DNA from: Melastoma dodecandrum
Taxonomy: Eukaryota; Streptophyta; Magnoliopsida; Myrtales; Melastomataceae
Length of the DNA stretch: 64,000 nucleotides
NCBI GenBank assembly: GCA_029817715.1
Contig: JARUPY010000555.1
Span: forward strand, 62,001-126,000
Direction of reading: 5' to 3'
Under the pieces are notes generated by a model. The model was not told the origin of the DNA. It saw only the letters and a list, made by a program, of their open reading frames with translations, and did not search any database. The position numbers and the translations under genes were made by a program. Positions within the stretch are counted from its first letter, which is position 1; each line of letters begins with the position of its first letter. Positions 24,822 through 36,506 of this stretch are shown here, piece by piece.

Positions 24822-25059
24822 CTTTTCCCTTCTTCCCGTCCTCTCCTTCCTCCGCACGCCAGAGATATAAAATCTTCCTGACCTCACCCGCCTAAATTAG
24901 ATAAGCCACATTTACTATTGGGCCAAGGCCCAATACCAAAAACCCTAGTCCCCTTAATAATACTCCTCCTCTTCCGCCGCCTCCGAGCCTTCCCTCTTTC
25001 CCTCTGTGTCCTTTCGCAGCTTGCGAAGCTAAACCCTAGCTGCCGCAGCTGCAGCCGCC
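24822..25059. promoter_or_regulatory. Divergent UBL5/RPL12 promoter with site II dyad and telo-boxes
   Basis: The 238 bp between the two start codons contain a 20 bp near-palindrome, TATTGGGCCAAGGCCCAATA (24916-24935), which pairs two TGGGCC/GGCCCA site II elements in opposite orientation. A telo-box AAACCCTAG follows at 24940-24948 and another at 25031-25039 in the RPL12 leader. Site II plus telo-box is the known signature of ribosomal-protein and translation-gene promoters, bound by TCP and PUR-alpha-type factors. Shared use by UBL5 is inferred from geometry. Confidence 0.75.
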
Positions 25060-25560
25060 ATGCCGCCCAAGTTCGACCCCACGCAGGTCGTCGACGTCTA
25101 CGTCAGGGTCACCGGTGGTGAGGTCGGAGCTGCCAGCTCCCTCGCCCCGAAGATCGGACCCCTCGGGCTCTCCCCTAAGAAGATTGGAGAGGACATCGCC
25201 AAGGAGACAGCTAAGGACTGGAAGGGACTCCGAGTTACCGTCAAGCTAACGGTACAGAACCGTCAGGCCAAGGTCTCCGTCGTCCCCTCGGCGGCCGCGC
25301 TCGTAATCAAGGCCCTCAAGGAGCCGGAGCGGGATCGCAAGAAGACAAAGAACATCAAGCACAGCGGAAACATTTCCCTCGATGACGTCATCGAGATCGC
25401 TAGGGTTATGCGGCCTAGGTCCATGGCCAAGGAATTGAGCGGCACCGTAAAGGAAATCCTCGGCACCTGTGTCTCTGTCGGGTGCTCTGTGGACGGGAAG
25501 AGCCCCAAGGACGTGCAGCAGGAGATCGACGACGGGGATATCGAAGTCCCATCGAATTGA
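25060..25560 (+). CDS. RPL12: 60S ribosomal protein L12 (uL11)
   Basis: Intronless frame of 166 residues, the standard length for plant cytosolic RPL12. It begins [20 protein letters not shown] and contains the uL11 rRNA-binding region with [15 protein letters not shown] and the conserved end [14 protein letters not shown]. uL11 forms the base of the P-stalk at the GTPase-associated centre of the large subunit. Context around the ATG (GCCGCCATGC) is strong. The gene is divergent from UBL5 and has telo-box elements upstream. Absence of introns is usual for plant RPL12 genes. Confidence 0.97.
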   Translation: MPPKFDPTQVVDVYVRVTGGEVGAASSLAPKIGPLGLSPKKIGEDIAKETAKDWKGLRVTVKLTVQNRQAKVSVVPSAAALVIKALKEPERDRKKTKNIKHSGNISLDDVIEIARVMRPRSMAKELSGTVKEILGTCVSVGCSVDGKSPKDVQQEIDDGDIEVPSN

Positions 25561-26038
25561 TCGGGGAGATGCTGGGGTTGCCTGTATGTTTGTTGGTCCC
25601 TTAATACAATTTCCTGAAGAATTGCTTTACCTTGCTTTTGCAATTTGCCTCTGCCGGATTAGATAATGATGAGATTATAAGGTTAGTTGGCCATGGGTTG
25701 TATTTTTCCCTGTTTGGCTCGCATGATAATACGTACGGCATATTGTGGGTTTTGCTTAGTCCTAAATGTTGCCAATGCACGTTCTTCATCGGCAACTATT
25801 GGCCCTGTTCCCATGAATTTGGTGCATGAGGTTAAGGAGGTTTATTTCGAAGCCTTTTGGTTCTATAGGATGTTCATGCTATAAAAGACCTGATATTAGC
25901 TTGCTTCGACTGCTCTTAGCTAAACGGATCGCCTTGGTGCGATTGGTATGTGGATTTGAGGGAATGGAATGAAATTGACTGCACATTCCATGCTGCATTT
26001 GTTTTTTACATTTGGATGTGATTTCTATGTGCTAAAGT
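25561..26038 (+). other. RPL12 3' flank
   Basis: No coding gene. The proximal part should hold the RPL12 3' UTR. The stretch ends at the hAT target-site duplication (26031-26038). Confidence 0.5.
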
Positions 26039-27316
26039 CAGCCTTGTTAAGGCTCCAAGGCACACCCGAGACGTAAACCCGTCCTTTGTGATTGAAGCGC
26101 ACATATGGAAAATATGTATTTTAATTGCATTAAATTCAAATCCAAGTTTAAAAGACTACATAACAAAATGGCATTACAAGATAAATGACAAAATGACATC
26201 AAAAGATTCATAACAAAAGCTTAGAGCCTTTTTATAAGAAGCATCCACCACGCTCTCCTCGATCCAGCACGTCTTTTTAATGGAAGACAAGAAGATCCTT
26301 CTTCGTACTGCTAATTGAAGCTAGCCGTGTCCATTTTGCTTCCTCAATCTTGTTTCGTAGGACATTTAGTGCACGATCTTGCATTCATGAATGATCCTAT
26401 TTGATGTTGCTTTGAGCGATGAATGCCACCTCTGGACACACATCCACAGAACATGTACGTGACCACGTTTGAGTCATTTGGATCATTCAAAAAGTTGTAC
26501 TTTCATCCAACGTCCCTTTTCGCCGATTTGGGAGCTGCAGCTACAGCTGCAGATAAATCCATTCCCGAAAGAACCAACGAAAAACAACAATGAATCCAAT
26601 CTAATGAAAACAAAACAAACTAGCAAAGAATTTGAAAACGGGGTAGCAACGAACCCTGATGCCTTTAACTTGATAATGACTCCAATCCAACAGTGTTGAT
26701 GCCTATAACAGGCGATTGCAGAAAAAATAGAAAGAATGGAACTTGATTCAGACTCCAAGGACAAGGTTAGCTTTTAGAGAACAATCCATCGAATTATTTG
26801 TGTTATTGGCTATGAGGATGATTTGGTTACACTTAGATTATGTGTGCAACAAGTAATGGAGGTCCAGGATCGCTATAGTTCTCAACTAAATTTGACTAGA
26901 TAGCTGGGAAATAAACTTGAAAGATGGTATTCATTGTTGAGTTATTATAGGACAGACCCAACTAGTGAGGAGGAAGGGGAGGACGGGAGTACCTTGTCGG
27001 CGAGGATGAAGAGGAGGGCCGAGGAGGAGAAGGAGGATTGACCCGGGAGAGGAGGACGTCGTGCGGGAGGAGGAGGAAGATGCCGTGCGGGAGAGGAGAA
27101 GGACGTCGGGCAGGTAGGGCAAAACTAAAACACCCGACTCGGAACTGTCTTTAAGGGCGCCTTTATAACGCCTTGCGCCCTAGGCGTGCCCTAACTCCCG
27201 GGCTGAGGCGCGCGCCTCTGTTATGTCACACGCCCGTGGACCTTTAGGGCGGTCAGGCTGTGCCCCGCATGTCTTATTGCCTTAGGCGCGCCCGGTGCGT
27301 ACCTTTAATAACACTG
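26039..27316. mobile_element. Degenerate non-autonomous hAT-type transposon
   Basis: An element of about 1.28 kb is bounded by short terminal inverted repeats: left CAGCCTTGTTAAGGC, right (minus strand) CAGTGTTATTAAAGG. It is flanked by 8 bp direct repeats GCTAAAGT (26031-26038) and GCTAAAGA (27317-27324), 7 of 8 identical. CAGTG-like ends plus an 8 bp duplication are hAT hallmarks. The right subterminal zone (about 27145-27300) is dense in GCGCC/GGCGCG motifs, as in hAT subterminal transposase-binding repeats. A GA-rich stretch lies at about 26965-27110. No transposase frame remains. Confidence 0.7.
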
Positions 27317-27939
27317 GCTAAAGATTAGATTTAAGGACGTGGAGAAGAAAAGAGGTGGGTGGGGGGCTTTGGTGCACGACAATGCGGTGTTCTTCTTTGC
27401 TTGAATTGTTGTCCCCTTTTATCCGTATTACAAAAAATGGGTAGTAAAGTGGGAACTTTTCCCGTTAGCATGCAAAATAATTTATCCAATAGGGTATTCG
27501 ATTGAAACAAATATTTTTTCTACTAGCTTTGTAATAGGGCAAAGCTCAATAAAAGTTGGGGACTAATACTCGAACAAAAGATGTCGTACTAGCTTGGTCC
27601 ATCATCGACTTCTGATATAATAAGTAATAACTCAAGCTTTGTGGCATATGATGAGGCTTGGTCATGTCCGCGGAGTCAGCGGGAAAGCTCCTTTTGAGTG
27701 TAGCCCATACAAACCGATAATAGGCCGTGTGATTGGGGGCTGGACTGCAAGAAAAGAGAATGATAATGTAAGGCCCTGATTTGTTTACGGGATCTGTCTG
27801 TTCTCGATTCCCGAAGGAAACGACAATCCCAAACTTTACAACAAAAACTGTTTTCTGTCTACTTTTTTGTTTTTCTTTAACGAACATGTTCTTTTTTTCA
27901 ATAAATTAAAACAAGAAAAGTAGGGGCGAACCGTTCATT

Positions 27940-28455
27940 ACTGAAAGGAAGCGGCTCTTTGGCCCTTATCTACAAACGAAATTAGTTTTTTGGTATAACT
28001 GTACACATTAGTATAAATGTATAAAAAAAAACATTGTTATTCTCATTACAAGCTAGTACAAAGCACAGTGTTCATTTTGTACAATTTGCTATTTTGTACA
28101 TTACTAGTCAATCACTATACAAGTTATTACAATTGTAACAAATTTCTACAAAGAAAGGTTTTGTACATTTGTATTAACATGTACTAGAAATAACAGTGCT
28201 TTCTTTTATATATTTATACTAATGCATACAATAACTAGTAATGTACAAATAATAAAATGTATAAAAATATACAAAATGAACATTGTTCTTTCTAGTACAT
28301 TTATATTAACATGTACTAGGAAAAAAAATGTTTTATTTTATACATTTGTAACTAGTAACGTAAAAAAACTATTTTTTCATTTGTACATTTATACTAAAAA
28401 TGACCAAAATTTCGTACAATAGGGTAATATCCCGTGAAGTAGCCGCTTCCTTACT
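27940..28455. repeat. AT-rich MITE-like block with repeated TGTAC motifs
   Basis: The outer ends read AAGGAAGCGGCT (near 27946) and its inverse AGCCGCTTCCTT (near 28441-28452), giving 12 bp inverted termini. The interior is strongly AT-rich with many GTACA/TGTAC motifs and near-duplicated stretches such as ATTAACATGTACTAG (about 28171 and 28305). No clear target-site duplication and no coding capacity. Confidence 0.5.
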
Positions 28456-28575
28456 AAACTACTATTTCTAACTACTCTCTTGTCTTGCCTTGTCCTCCCT
28501 CCCCCTCTCTCACCACAAGACAAAAATAAACATCCAAAACTTTCTTACCGCTTCATTTTTGCGTCTAATTCGGGA

Positions 28576-28879
28576 GAGTTTTGCATGGATGTACCGTTGG
28601 TTTCTAAAAAAATTTACGAAAAACAGTCCGAATTTTTAAAATTACCAGAATATCATCGGTGGGGCGCGTTTTGAAAACACGCCCCCAAATAACAAAGAGG
28701 GCGGGTCCATGTAAAATGGCAGGGACGGGTTCTCAAAACCCGCCCTTATGGCGCTGTGGACAATGTGCATGAGGGCGCGTTTTGAGAACCCGCCCTCCCC
28801 CGTCGACGGTATTCAGGTAATTTTAAAAACATTTTGCAAATTTTTTTAGAAACCAGCTGTACATCTATGCAAACCTCTT
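28576..28879. mobile_element. Second fold-back Mutator-like element with GC-rich palindromes
   Basis: Inverted arms of about 80 bp (28576-28660 against 28800-28879) share GGTTTCTAAAAAAATTT and TTTTTAAAATTACC. They are flanked by ATTCGGGA direct repeats at 28568-28575 and 28880-28887. The centre holds three GC-rich palindromic units built around GGGCGCGTTTTGAGAACCCGCC-like half-sites: about 28661-28685, 28721-28746 and 28772-28798. Length is 304 bp with no coding capacity. The architecture mirrors the element at 17152-17561, but the palindrome sequence differs. Confidence 0.8.
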
Positions 28880-29117
28880 ATTCGGGACACACTTCAATAT
28901 TTGTGAGGGGTAGCATTCCCACCCTCCATTTCCTCCCACAAATATCGGACACGCAGACTTCCTGTTCCTATTCCTGTTCCTGTCCTAACAAGCTAAGATC
29001 TGCCCCTAAAAAATTACCCACCTATCGATTCATCTGGCCTCGTTTGATGCCTCCATTGCCGCACACTTGTCCTCCCTACCCCCCGTTATTGCCCTTGATA
29101 TTTTTGGCAACCTTAGC

Positions 29118-29368
29118 CTATTTAAACCCATCACCACCACCCTTTTCTTCACCCATCAGCAAAAATCCCACCAGAAAAAAAAAACGAAACAAAACGATCA
29201 GAGAATCCAAGTCCCAGAAACCCTTTCTTTTCCATATCCTACTTATCGTTCGGCCTTCGTATATTCGGTCTCTCTTCTTCTCTTCCTGTAGTTTGAGGAG
29301 GAAGGGAGAAGACGGAAGGAACAGGCCATTCCGGTAAGATATATCGTGCCACGAGAGCCTCTCGAGAT
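29118..29368 (+). promoter_or_regulatory. Candidate TATA box and leader of a small gene
   Basis: A TATTTAAA TATA-like motif near 29118 is followed by a C- and A-rich, pyrimidine-patched leader of about 240 bp up to the ATG at 29369. This layout looks like an ordinary plant promoter plus 5' UTR. It is inference from sequence pattern only. Confidence 0.45.
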
Positions 29369-29518
29369 ATGTTTGTTGATAAGATGGCCAGGGATCTGAG
29401 GACCATGAAGGAGTGCTGGCTGGAGGTCGCCCCTCCCCTTGTTATCCGTCCTGAGAAGCCCTCTAATTCCCCCGGCCTCGAGACCATCGCGGAGGAAGTC
29501 GAGCTCGATGAGGAATAG
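29369..29518 (+). CDS. Small unrecognised protein, 49 residues
   Basis: A short complete frame beginning MFVDKMARDLRTMKE and ending in an acidic tail, EEVELDEE, before TAG. It contains VAPPLVIRPEKP and SPGLETIAEE, a balanced amino-acid composition unlike translated intergenic DNA. Codon usage is GC-rich at third positions, unlike the AT-rich surroundings. A TATA-like box and UTR-like leader precede it. I do not recognise the family. It could be a real small protein gene, a first exon of a longer gene, or chance. Met-6 is an alternative start. Confidence 0.5.
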   Translation: MFVDKMARDLRTMKECWLEVAPPLVIRPEKPSNSPGLETIAEEVELDEE

Positions 29519-31794
29519 CCGACTCTTCCTGGTGGCCTTTCGATCCCAAGGAGCGATCTAAGATCAAGGAAGCGGACACCGTGGTAGGGTTTTTGAAGTC
29601 TGGATATTGTGTATAGAAGGATGAATGGTAATTCGGCATAGAGAATGCATGTTTCCTGCATTCCATGCGTGTTAAGATCTTTTATAGGAGAAAAGTGCAA
29701 CTATTTCTCGTTCTGATAACTTGGTGAAGCCTCTCTCACGTTTACTTTCCAGCGGCATGCGCGAAAGTGGGAGATCCCCGATCTAACAGGTATTATATTA
29801 GACGAAGGCGCCGTCGATGATATTAGTCCGCAATGTCCTTAGGGGCACGTGACATTCCTGGCATGTTAGAAACAGAAAAGGATAGAGGCGTGAAAGAAGG
29901 GATGTATATCCATACGTGAACGTGTAGCGATCGAAATAATTCTTAGCCCAAACGCGAAATGACTCCGTCTCGTTAGGTTTACAAACCGTGTTTTTCTTGC
30001 TTGTCTCTTGACAACTATTCTCGTTACAAATAGGAAAATGATTCTCCTAACAACACAGAGAAAACTTCATCCGCATCGAAATATATGCCGTTGGGGGAGA
30101 TTGACTTACACTCCCGGTATAAGGTCGTGGGCCGATTGTAGGTGTGATACGCAATGAGTTCATTCTTGTTCCTTATAACTATTTGTACATGAAAACACGG
30201 ACCGCCGAGCACTCATCGAAGTATGGAAATGTTGAAAGGGTTTACGAACTCAAATTTCTCGAACACATTGGAAAGAAAATGCTTCTCAAACTAGCATAAG
30301 ACCAATGAATCAATTTCTTTATTATCTTCCAATCACATTAGACTTATATGTTGAACTTGAGGTGTGGCCGACTCGAAATTTTTCACGTGATATCATAAGA
30401 TTAATATGAACTTGATTTAAGCGAAGTACTTGAAAGTTTTACGAAACCAAAACCCCCAGTTCCCAAAAGAATAGAAAGAAAAATGCCGGGGTTGAGGGAC
30501 AGTGATTTCATTGAAGAAGAGACATTAAGACATCCGCCAGTCACCCACACCAGTCAACCCATACTACCTGAAACTACGTGGCATTCCATATCCACTCATA
30601 TTCCGACAAAGTCCATGAACGAAACAGGGGCAATCATGTTCCTCACACCGTACCCTTTGGGTGAACTGTCGAAACGGGAAGGCGTTCTCTTCAAATGCCA
30701 CAGAAAAAGTCAAGCGGGAATTATGACAACGAAACTCTTTAGCAACACGACTTTTTCTTCTCCAGCCACGTCTTATAAACGAAGTCGATGTCTTAAAAGC
30801 CCCATCTCGATGGCCGACGAGTGTCTTTAGGGAGGGCCCTGATTAATTGAGAAACGTACTTCCAACCATTATTAGGAAAATAGGAAACTTCCCTTCTGTT
30901 TGCTACATGTTTACCTGATTTGTTTCACCAAGATTCCGACACGTCTTCTAGCCTTTTGTTTGTCTCGATCATTTTAAATATAAACCAAATGGCTTTTCAA
31001 CAATGGTTTTCTCATAATGTATGGTTTTAAAGAACTCAAATTAATAGACAATGGTGATAAATTCAAGACCTAGTTCAACATCATTTAGATAATCAAATTA
31101 CCCCAGACTGACTCATAAACTTACGTTATGTTTAGGAAGAAAGTGGAATCCATTTTGTTTTTCTTTTGAAGAAAGGAATGAATTCCCAATTTCTTAAGAG
31201 GTGACGCCCACCCGGCCATGTGGTATATAAGAAGCCCCTCGGGCTAGCTTTTGGATGGTGATTTCGGAATACTTATATTTAGTGGTTTCAAAGTCGATCC
31301 CCACTCTTTCGAATGCAATTATGCGGCGCGGTGAATGACGCCGATAACGACGGACAAGGAGTGCCAGGGGTAGCTTAAGTAACTGCAACAGGTGACAGAG
31401 AAACCTCAAGCACCAGTAATGGATGTCAAAACCCCCGTAGAGAAGAGAACTTCTCTTTTCAATAAAGGGACTTGAATCATAGGATTGCCAGCTCAAAAGG
31501 TAGTGTTATTTCAGACATGGGAGAGGATCAGAATCCGTAGAGTATTTGTTGTCCGCAATTGGAATTCAATCGTATTTCCTCCCAACAACAACAAAATTAC
31601 TCGATCCAATTTGTACAGCTCTATCCGCTTCTTCAGCAATGTAACAGCGCTAACACTAACGTTCTTCAAGGAGTTTATGGTCTGCCTGTCTGCTATTTAC
31701 CCTACACGAACTAATGAAGATCTCACAGTTAAAAACTTCCTTTGTCGCTCAACGAATTCCTGAGTTAAGAGCTTCCCTTACCCTTTGACTAATA
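29519..31794. other. Intergenic region without a convincing gene
   Basis: About 2.3 kb. Open frames up to about 115 codons occur (for example plus strand 30483-30830 and minus strand 31194-31496), but their translations show no family motif. The last few hundred bases before 31795 should hold the P58IPK 3' UTR. Confidence 0.45.
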
Positions 31795-34700
31795 TCAAAA
31801 ATGGAATTCAAACCCTCCAGGGAATCCGCCTTGGAACCCACCAAAACCGCCGCCACCAGGAAAGCCTCCCTCGAAATGAAATGTGTATTGCTGCCCACCG
31901 CCACCACCAAAAGGGTTGAAGCCACCACCACCACCTCCCATGCCCATGCCTTCAAGGTCTTCACCCCTGTCATATCTCGTGCGCTTTTCTTCGTCCCCAA
32001 GAACCTGGAAACCAGTTGAACCATCAACTTTATGGTATGCAAAACTGCAACAATTCGAGAGATTCAGATGTTTGAAACTCGCTAGCGATTCTCACCTCAT
32101 ATGCAGCAGCTATTTCTCGAAACTTATTCTCTGCCTCTTCCCTATTATCAACATTTTTATCTGGGTGCCACTGTAAAGCGAGCTTCTTGTAAGCGCGTTT
32201 GATCTCACCCACAGATGCCGTCTTAGAAACTCCCAATATCTTATACCAGTCTTTTCGCTTACTCATCTTCAAAGCTTTCTCTGCCTTCATATATGATTCC
32301 CTAATACTCATGTCCTGCTTGACGTCCAAGTTCGGTACATAACACAATATGGTCAAATCCAGCCAAGAACTACAAAACAATTTCCAACAGGAGAACTCTG
32401 GAATAAAAAGTAAAAGAAGCATATAAATAACAGACTAACCTGAGGTGATTGTTGCGCTGCCACCTTCAGATCCTCCACCGCACCCTCCCAATCCTCCACT
32501 AGAAGCTTTGCCTCACCTCGCTGGTATCATAATGGTCAGTAGTCATAACCCAACAATTTGCCACTGTTCCAATCTTCTATACTATGATGTCATTAATGAA
32601 AAGCAAGTTCTTTTTGTCTAAGATATAATGATGGCATTAGGATGGGATATTGTCCAGACGCCAATAACCTATCATTTAAGCTATTATCTATGCCCATAAC
32701 AAAATTGAATTCAGTCATTGACCACAAAAAAGTGCAATTACAACTAAATGCAAAATACAGCAGGGCAAAGCAGACCTCAACTAGAGCTTCAGTTAACTCG
32801 CCATCAATATTAAGTGCATCACTGCAACTACTCAAAGCATCCTTCCCTCGACCAAGCTTCACCAGAACCTTACACAAGCCAAGATAAAGATTCACATTGT
32901 ATGCTGTATGGTCAGGATCCATAGCTAGAGCAGCTTTATAATCCTCAGCAGCAAGCCGCAATTTCCCCTTGCTCATGTTATCCTCTGCCTGGAAACAAAA
33001 GGTTATGCCATGAGTTATCATCCAGCCGAGAGGCTACCTCATGTAAAGTGGTAGATATAATACTCACACTCTTAGTCTTCTTTTGCAGATTCTTCAACGC
33101 AAAATATGCTTTCTTCAAATCACTATGTTCAGGATCCAGCCTCAAACCCTTTTGATAATGCCTGATGCATGAAATAGGTTATTAATTCTAAATTAATTGA
33201 AAATCGGGGTAAATACACAATTACAAATGCACAATTCTTTCAGAAATAGTGACTAAAGTAACCTGAGAGCCATGTCATGATCTGCCAAATAATAGTAGGC
33301 ACGACCACGAAGTAACAATGCCTCTAAATTGTCCTCATCTTCTTTGAGGATATAACCGCTCTCAGCTATGGCTCCGGAATAGTCCTTGGTTGCCAATAAC
33401 AATTTTATTTTCAATATCTTAGCCTGAAAAGCAAAGTAAATGTCACATTGCATGCAGCAAACCAAGGTGAACAGATGATCGTGTTGTACATACCATAAAT
33501 GGGTAAATCATTTGTAAATCATGAGGATTTGTATTATCATGATTCATGCAACATTAATGAGAACTATTAACCAATACCTTTGAACATCCGGGAGAAAACA
33601 CGAGCACGATGCGGTCCACATATTCCAAAGCCTTTACAAAGTCTCCTGATTCAAAAAGAGAGAAAGCCGAATCTAGAGCACTCTTCGCCTGTTGCAGCTG
33701 AGAGAGTTCTTTCTCTGCAGCTTTATTTCCAGGTTTGAGGTCCAAAAACTTCTTATAGCTTGCCTCTGACTCTACATATCTACAAAAGCCAAAATTTGGT
33801 CAAATCATAAATAGTGCTCCAATCAGATAATAAAGAGTACGGGGAGGGGAAATTGGCATAGTTACTACAGCTTCACAGGCTATTTCTTTACAAAAGACTG
33901 CAGGTTGCAAATCAGATTCAATTAGAAAACGACTAAAGAAAGTTACTGCCATAATAAATGCTCTGTAGCACTGTCAAATAAGACTTCGATATACTCAAGC
34001 ATGACCAGACCAGTAAAATGCTAAGAACCTAGGCTAGGTTGACTACCCATAATGGAGGGCAAATACCAATGCCTTAAAACTCAGGAGAAATCACTAGTTT
34101 CCTAGGTTCTAAAGCAAGATTATGAAAAAACAAGTTCATCTGAGAGACAGACAGAAAGAAAAAGAATTGAAGAAAATGAAAGAGCTCCTCAATAATGCCC
34201 TGTACCAGTTCATTTAACTACTGTATCAGTTCATTTAACTGTTCAAAACTATCAATTAACTGCAACATCTGAAGAGGGAGAAAGGCAGTACTTTATGGAA
34301 TATACTATTTAACCTTCTTGAAACTTATGGCTGAATTCTTATTTCTTATGAGATAAAAACAAATCGGATAATGGTGATCACCATACTAAAAAATCACATA
34401 CTAGGATAGCTATCACGAAAAAAAAGTGAAGAACCTGCACAGCTGCCGAAGAGTAGTGGCCTTCTGGAGATGAGCGTCTGATAGGTCTGGGCGAGCCTGT
34501 ATTGCGGTATTAAGGTCATCAAGTGCCTCATTGTACCTTTTCACTTTTATACTTTGAGATGCTCTCTCAAGCAATGCAGAAGAATCAAGTGACTCTCCAC
34601 CTGCATGTTTTATACATCATTCCAGTGAGCGATACAAGGCATGCCAGTTGGTTCAATTGACGATATGCAACTAAAAGGTGGCTCCAATCTTCCTCCAGGC

Positions 34701-35623
34701 AAGTGCATTTTGCTGCAGTCTTATTAGTAATTTAAGTGAACAACTTCGATAGGGTTTTGTACAGGAGGCCAAACAACTAACGATGACACTAATTAAAAAG
34801 TAAGGACAGAAGGCGCATGTCAAGTCCCATGTTTTGAAATATATGATCGGACATCTACCAGCACCAAACCGCATAAGCAAGCAATACAAGATTAATCTAC
34901 CCAAAATGCACATCTCTACAACTCAAGTACACCAATCGACCAAGAGAATGGAAGAGGAATAATAATGAATGTCAGTACGATGCTTGAAACATGCAGTTAA
35001 GCCAGGACTGAATGTTCATTTACTGTAGGCGTTCTCGGGCATTTGTTAGAGGACAAATCAAGCATCACATCGAGCTGACAAGTCCTTCCATTTTCTAACA
35101 AAGATGCCGCAACATATGAACAGATTAGCCTTTGTTGCTTGCTCCACGGACTCGGATAACACCTCAGCATTGTTTCCACCCATATCACAAATCTCAAACA
35201 AACAGGCTAACGATCACGAGAGAAGAAAACGAATCAGATCTCGGATCCTCAATTCTATTAAGAACCATCCCTCTTGACCATCTTGAAGAACCTCCAAATT
35301 TCCTAAACCACACCTCCGAAGCAAAAAAAAAAACCCAAACTTTAACCAAAGAACCAACAGCCCCGCGGCACACCAGCATCCAACCAGCCATGGCACCATA
35401 GTTTCCACCCAGCGACAATATCAAACACCCAATATAGGCGAACAAAGCCAACAGAATCATAAAATAAAAAAAGAAGACACGTACCGCCGGCGTAGACAAG
35501 AGGCTGGAGGAGGAGGAACTGGCAAGCGAAAACGAAATTCAGTATGAAAGCGGTGTACATCCAGCCCCTCCACATCAACCCCTCCGCTGCCGGATTCAGA
35601 GATTTGAGCCATCCCACCTCCAT
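31795..35623 (-). CDS. P58IPK: P58IPK-type DnaJ/TPR co-chaperone (DNAJC3 homologue)
   Basis: An ER-associated HSP40 co-chaperone with TPR repeats that bind unfolded clients and a J-domain that stimulates BiP. Plant and animal homologues are linked to stress and PKR-like kinase control (family knowledge). Exons, minus strand: 35623-35485, 34600-34435, 33779-33578, 33423-33263, 33161-33068, 32988-32776, 32520-32440, 32314-32096 and 32004-31795. They sum to 1485 nt, giving 494 residues against about 482 in Arabidopsis. Residues about 22-42 form a hydrophobic signal/anchor. TPR units fill about 50-345. The J-domain starts near 374 with [13 protein letters not shown], and the HPD triad is at about 402-404. 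A Gly/Phe-rich tail ends FEFHF. Confidence 0.95.
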
Positions 35624-35926
35624 GGCCGCCGATTGGACCGATGGGTTCGTGAGGACGTGCACCTTCGTGGCGTGGTAGTGATCGAAGTCCGAAGCGGGGG
35701 ACGGAGGTGTCTGGAGGCGCGGGTTGCGGCTGGTTCTTATGCTGTTGTCCGAGATGGCGAACCCACCGAAGGAAGGGGAAATCACCTTGTTGTTACACGT
35801 TTTCAATCCAATGAAACAAAGACACGTGGATATGGACCTCCGATTGGGCTGGCTGCCACGACATGGTATGTCCACGTGGCTCTCCTCTTTGTCGTATTTC
35901 AATAAAGTGGCTTGTTTTCATTTTAG
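35624..35926. other. P58IPK promoter side
   Basis: Upstream of the P58IPK start codon, ending at the Mutator-type element. It should contain the P58IPK promoter and 5' UTR. No specific motif was assigned. Confidence 0.4.
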
Positions 35927-36506
35927 GCAAAATATATGGTTATGTCCCTAAGTATTGACGAACTTGTCAACTTCTTTTTTTCATATACAAAAATTCCACT
36001 AACTATGTCATCAACATTTTTTCTGGCAAATCTTGAATTTTTTGCAGTGAAAGCCAAACATGGTCTTAATATACACTTTTTATTTTTTGACTAAAAAGGA
36101 AAAAAATAAAAAAAAATGAAAAATAATATTGAAACTTTTCATGTGTTTTTAATTTTAAAATTTTGATGAGCAAATTAAGTGAATTAAAAGCCGAAATTAA
36201 CCACAGTTATTGATACTGTCAAAAAATATTCAAAATTGTTGAATGTCAGATGATATTCTGTTAGGGGACTGCTACTACGGATAAGGTTGATTATGAGACG
36301 AATTAATGAGAAGTTGAAAATCCACTGTTGTAGTAAGAGAGTTAGACTATATTAAGGCCCTATTTGGCTTTTGGTGCAAGAAATTCAAGATTTGCCAGAA
36401 AAAAGGTTGATGACATAGTTAGTGACATTTTTGTATATGAAAAAAAGAAGTTGACAGAAAAGAAAGTTCGTCAATACTTAGGGACATAAACATATATTTT
36501 GCCTTT
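35927..36506. mobile_element. Long-TIR Mutator-type MITE
   Basis: Inverted arms of about 150-160 bp (35927 to about 36073 against about 36348 to 36506) are near-identical. Shared blocks include TATGTCCCTAAGTATTGACG, ACTTCTTTTTTTCATATAC and TTTCTGGCAAATCTTGAAT. Flanking direct repeats are CATTTTAG (35919-35926) and CATTTTTAG (36507-36515), differing by one T. About 9 bp duplication with long inverted repeats points to a Mutator-derived MITE. The about 270 bp centre is AT-rich and non-coding. It lies between divergently oriented P58IPK and the RING gene. Confidence 0.82.

Noticed and set aside
28661..28798. Rho-independent terminator-like GC hairpins
   Set aside because: Bacterial terminator logic does not apply in this plant sequence; the hairpins belong to the fold-back element.
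30483..30830. Plus-strand frame of 115 codons
   Set aside because: Composition is irregular, there is no recognisable motif, no splice or promoter context, and it is flanked by AT-rich intergenic DNA.
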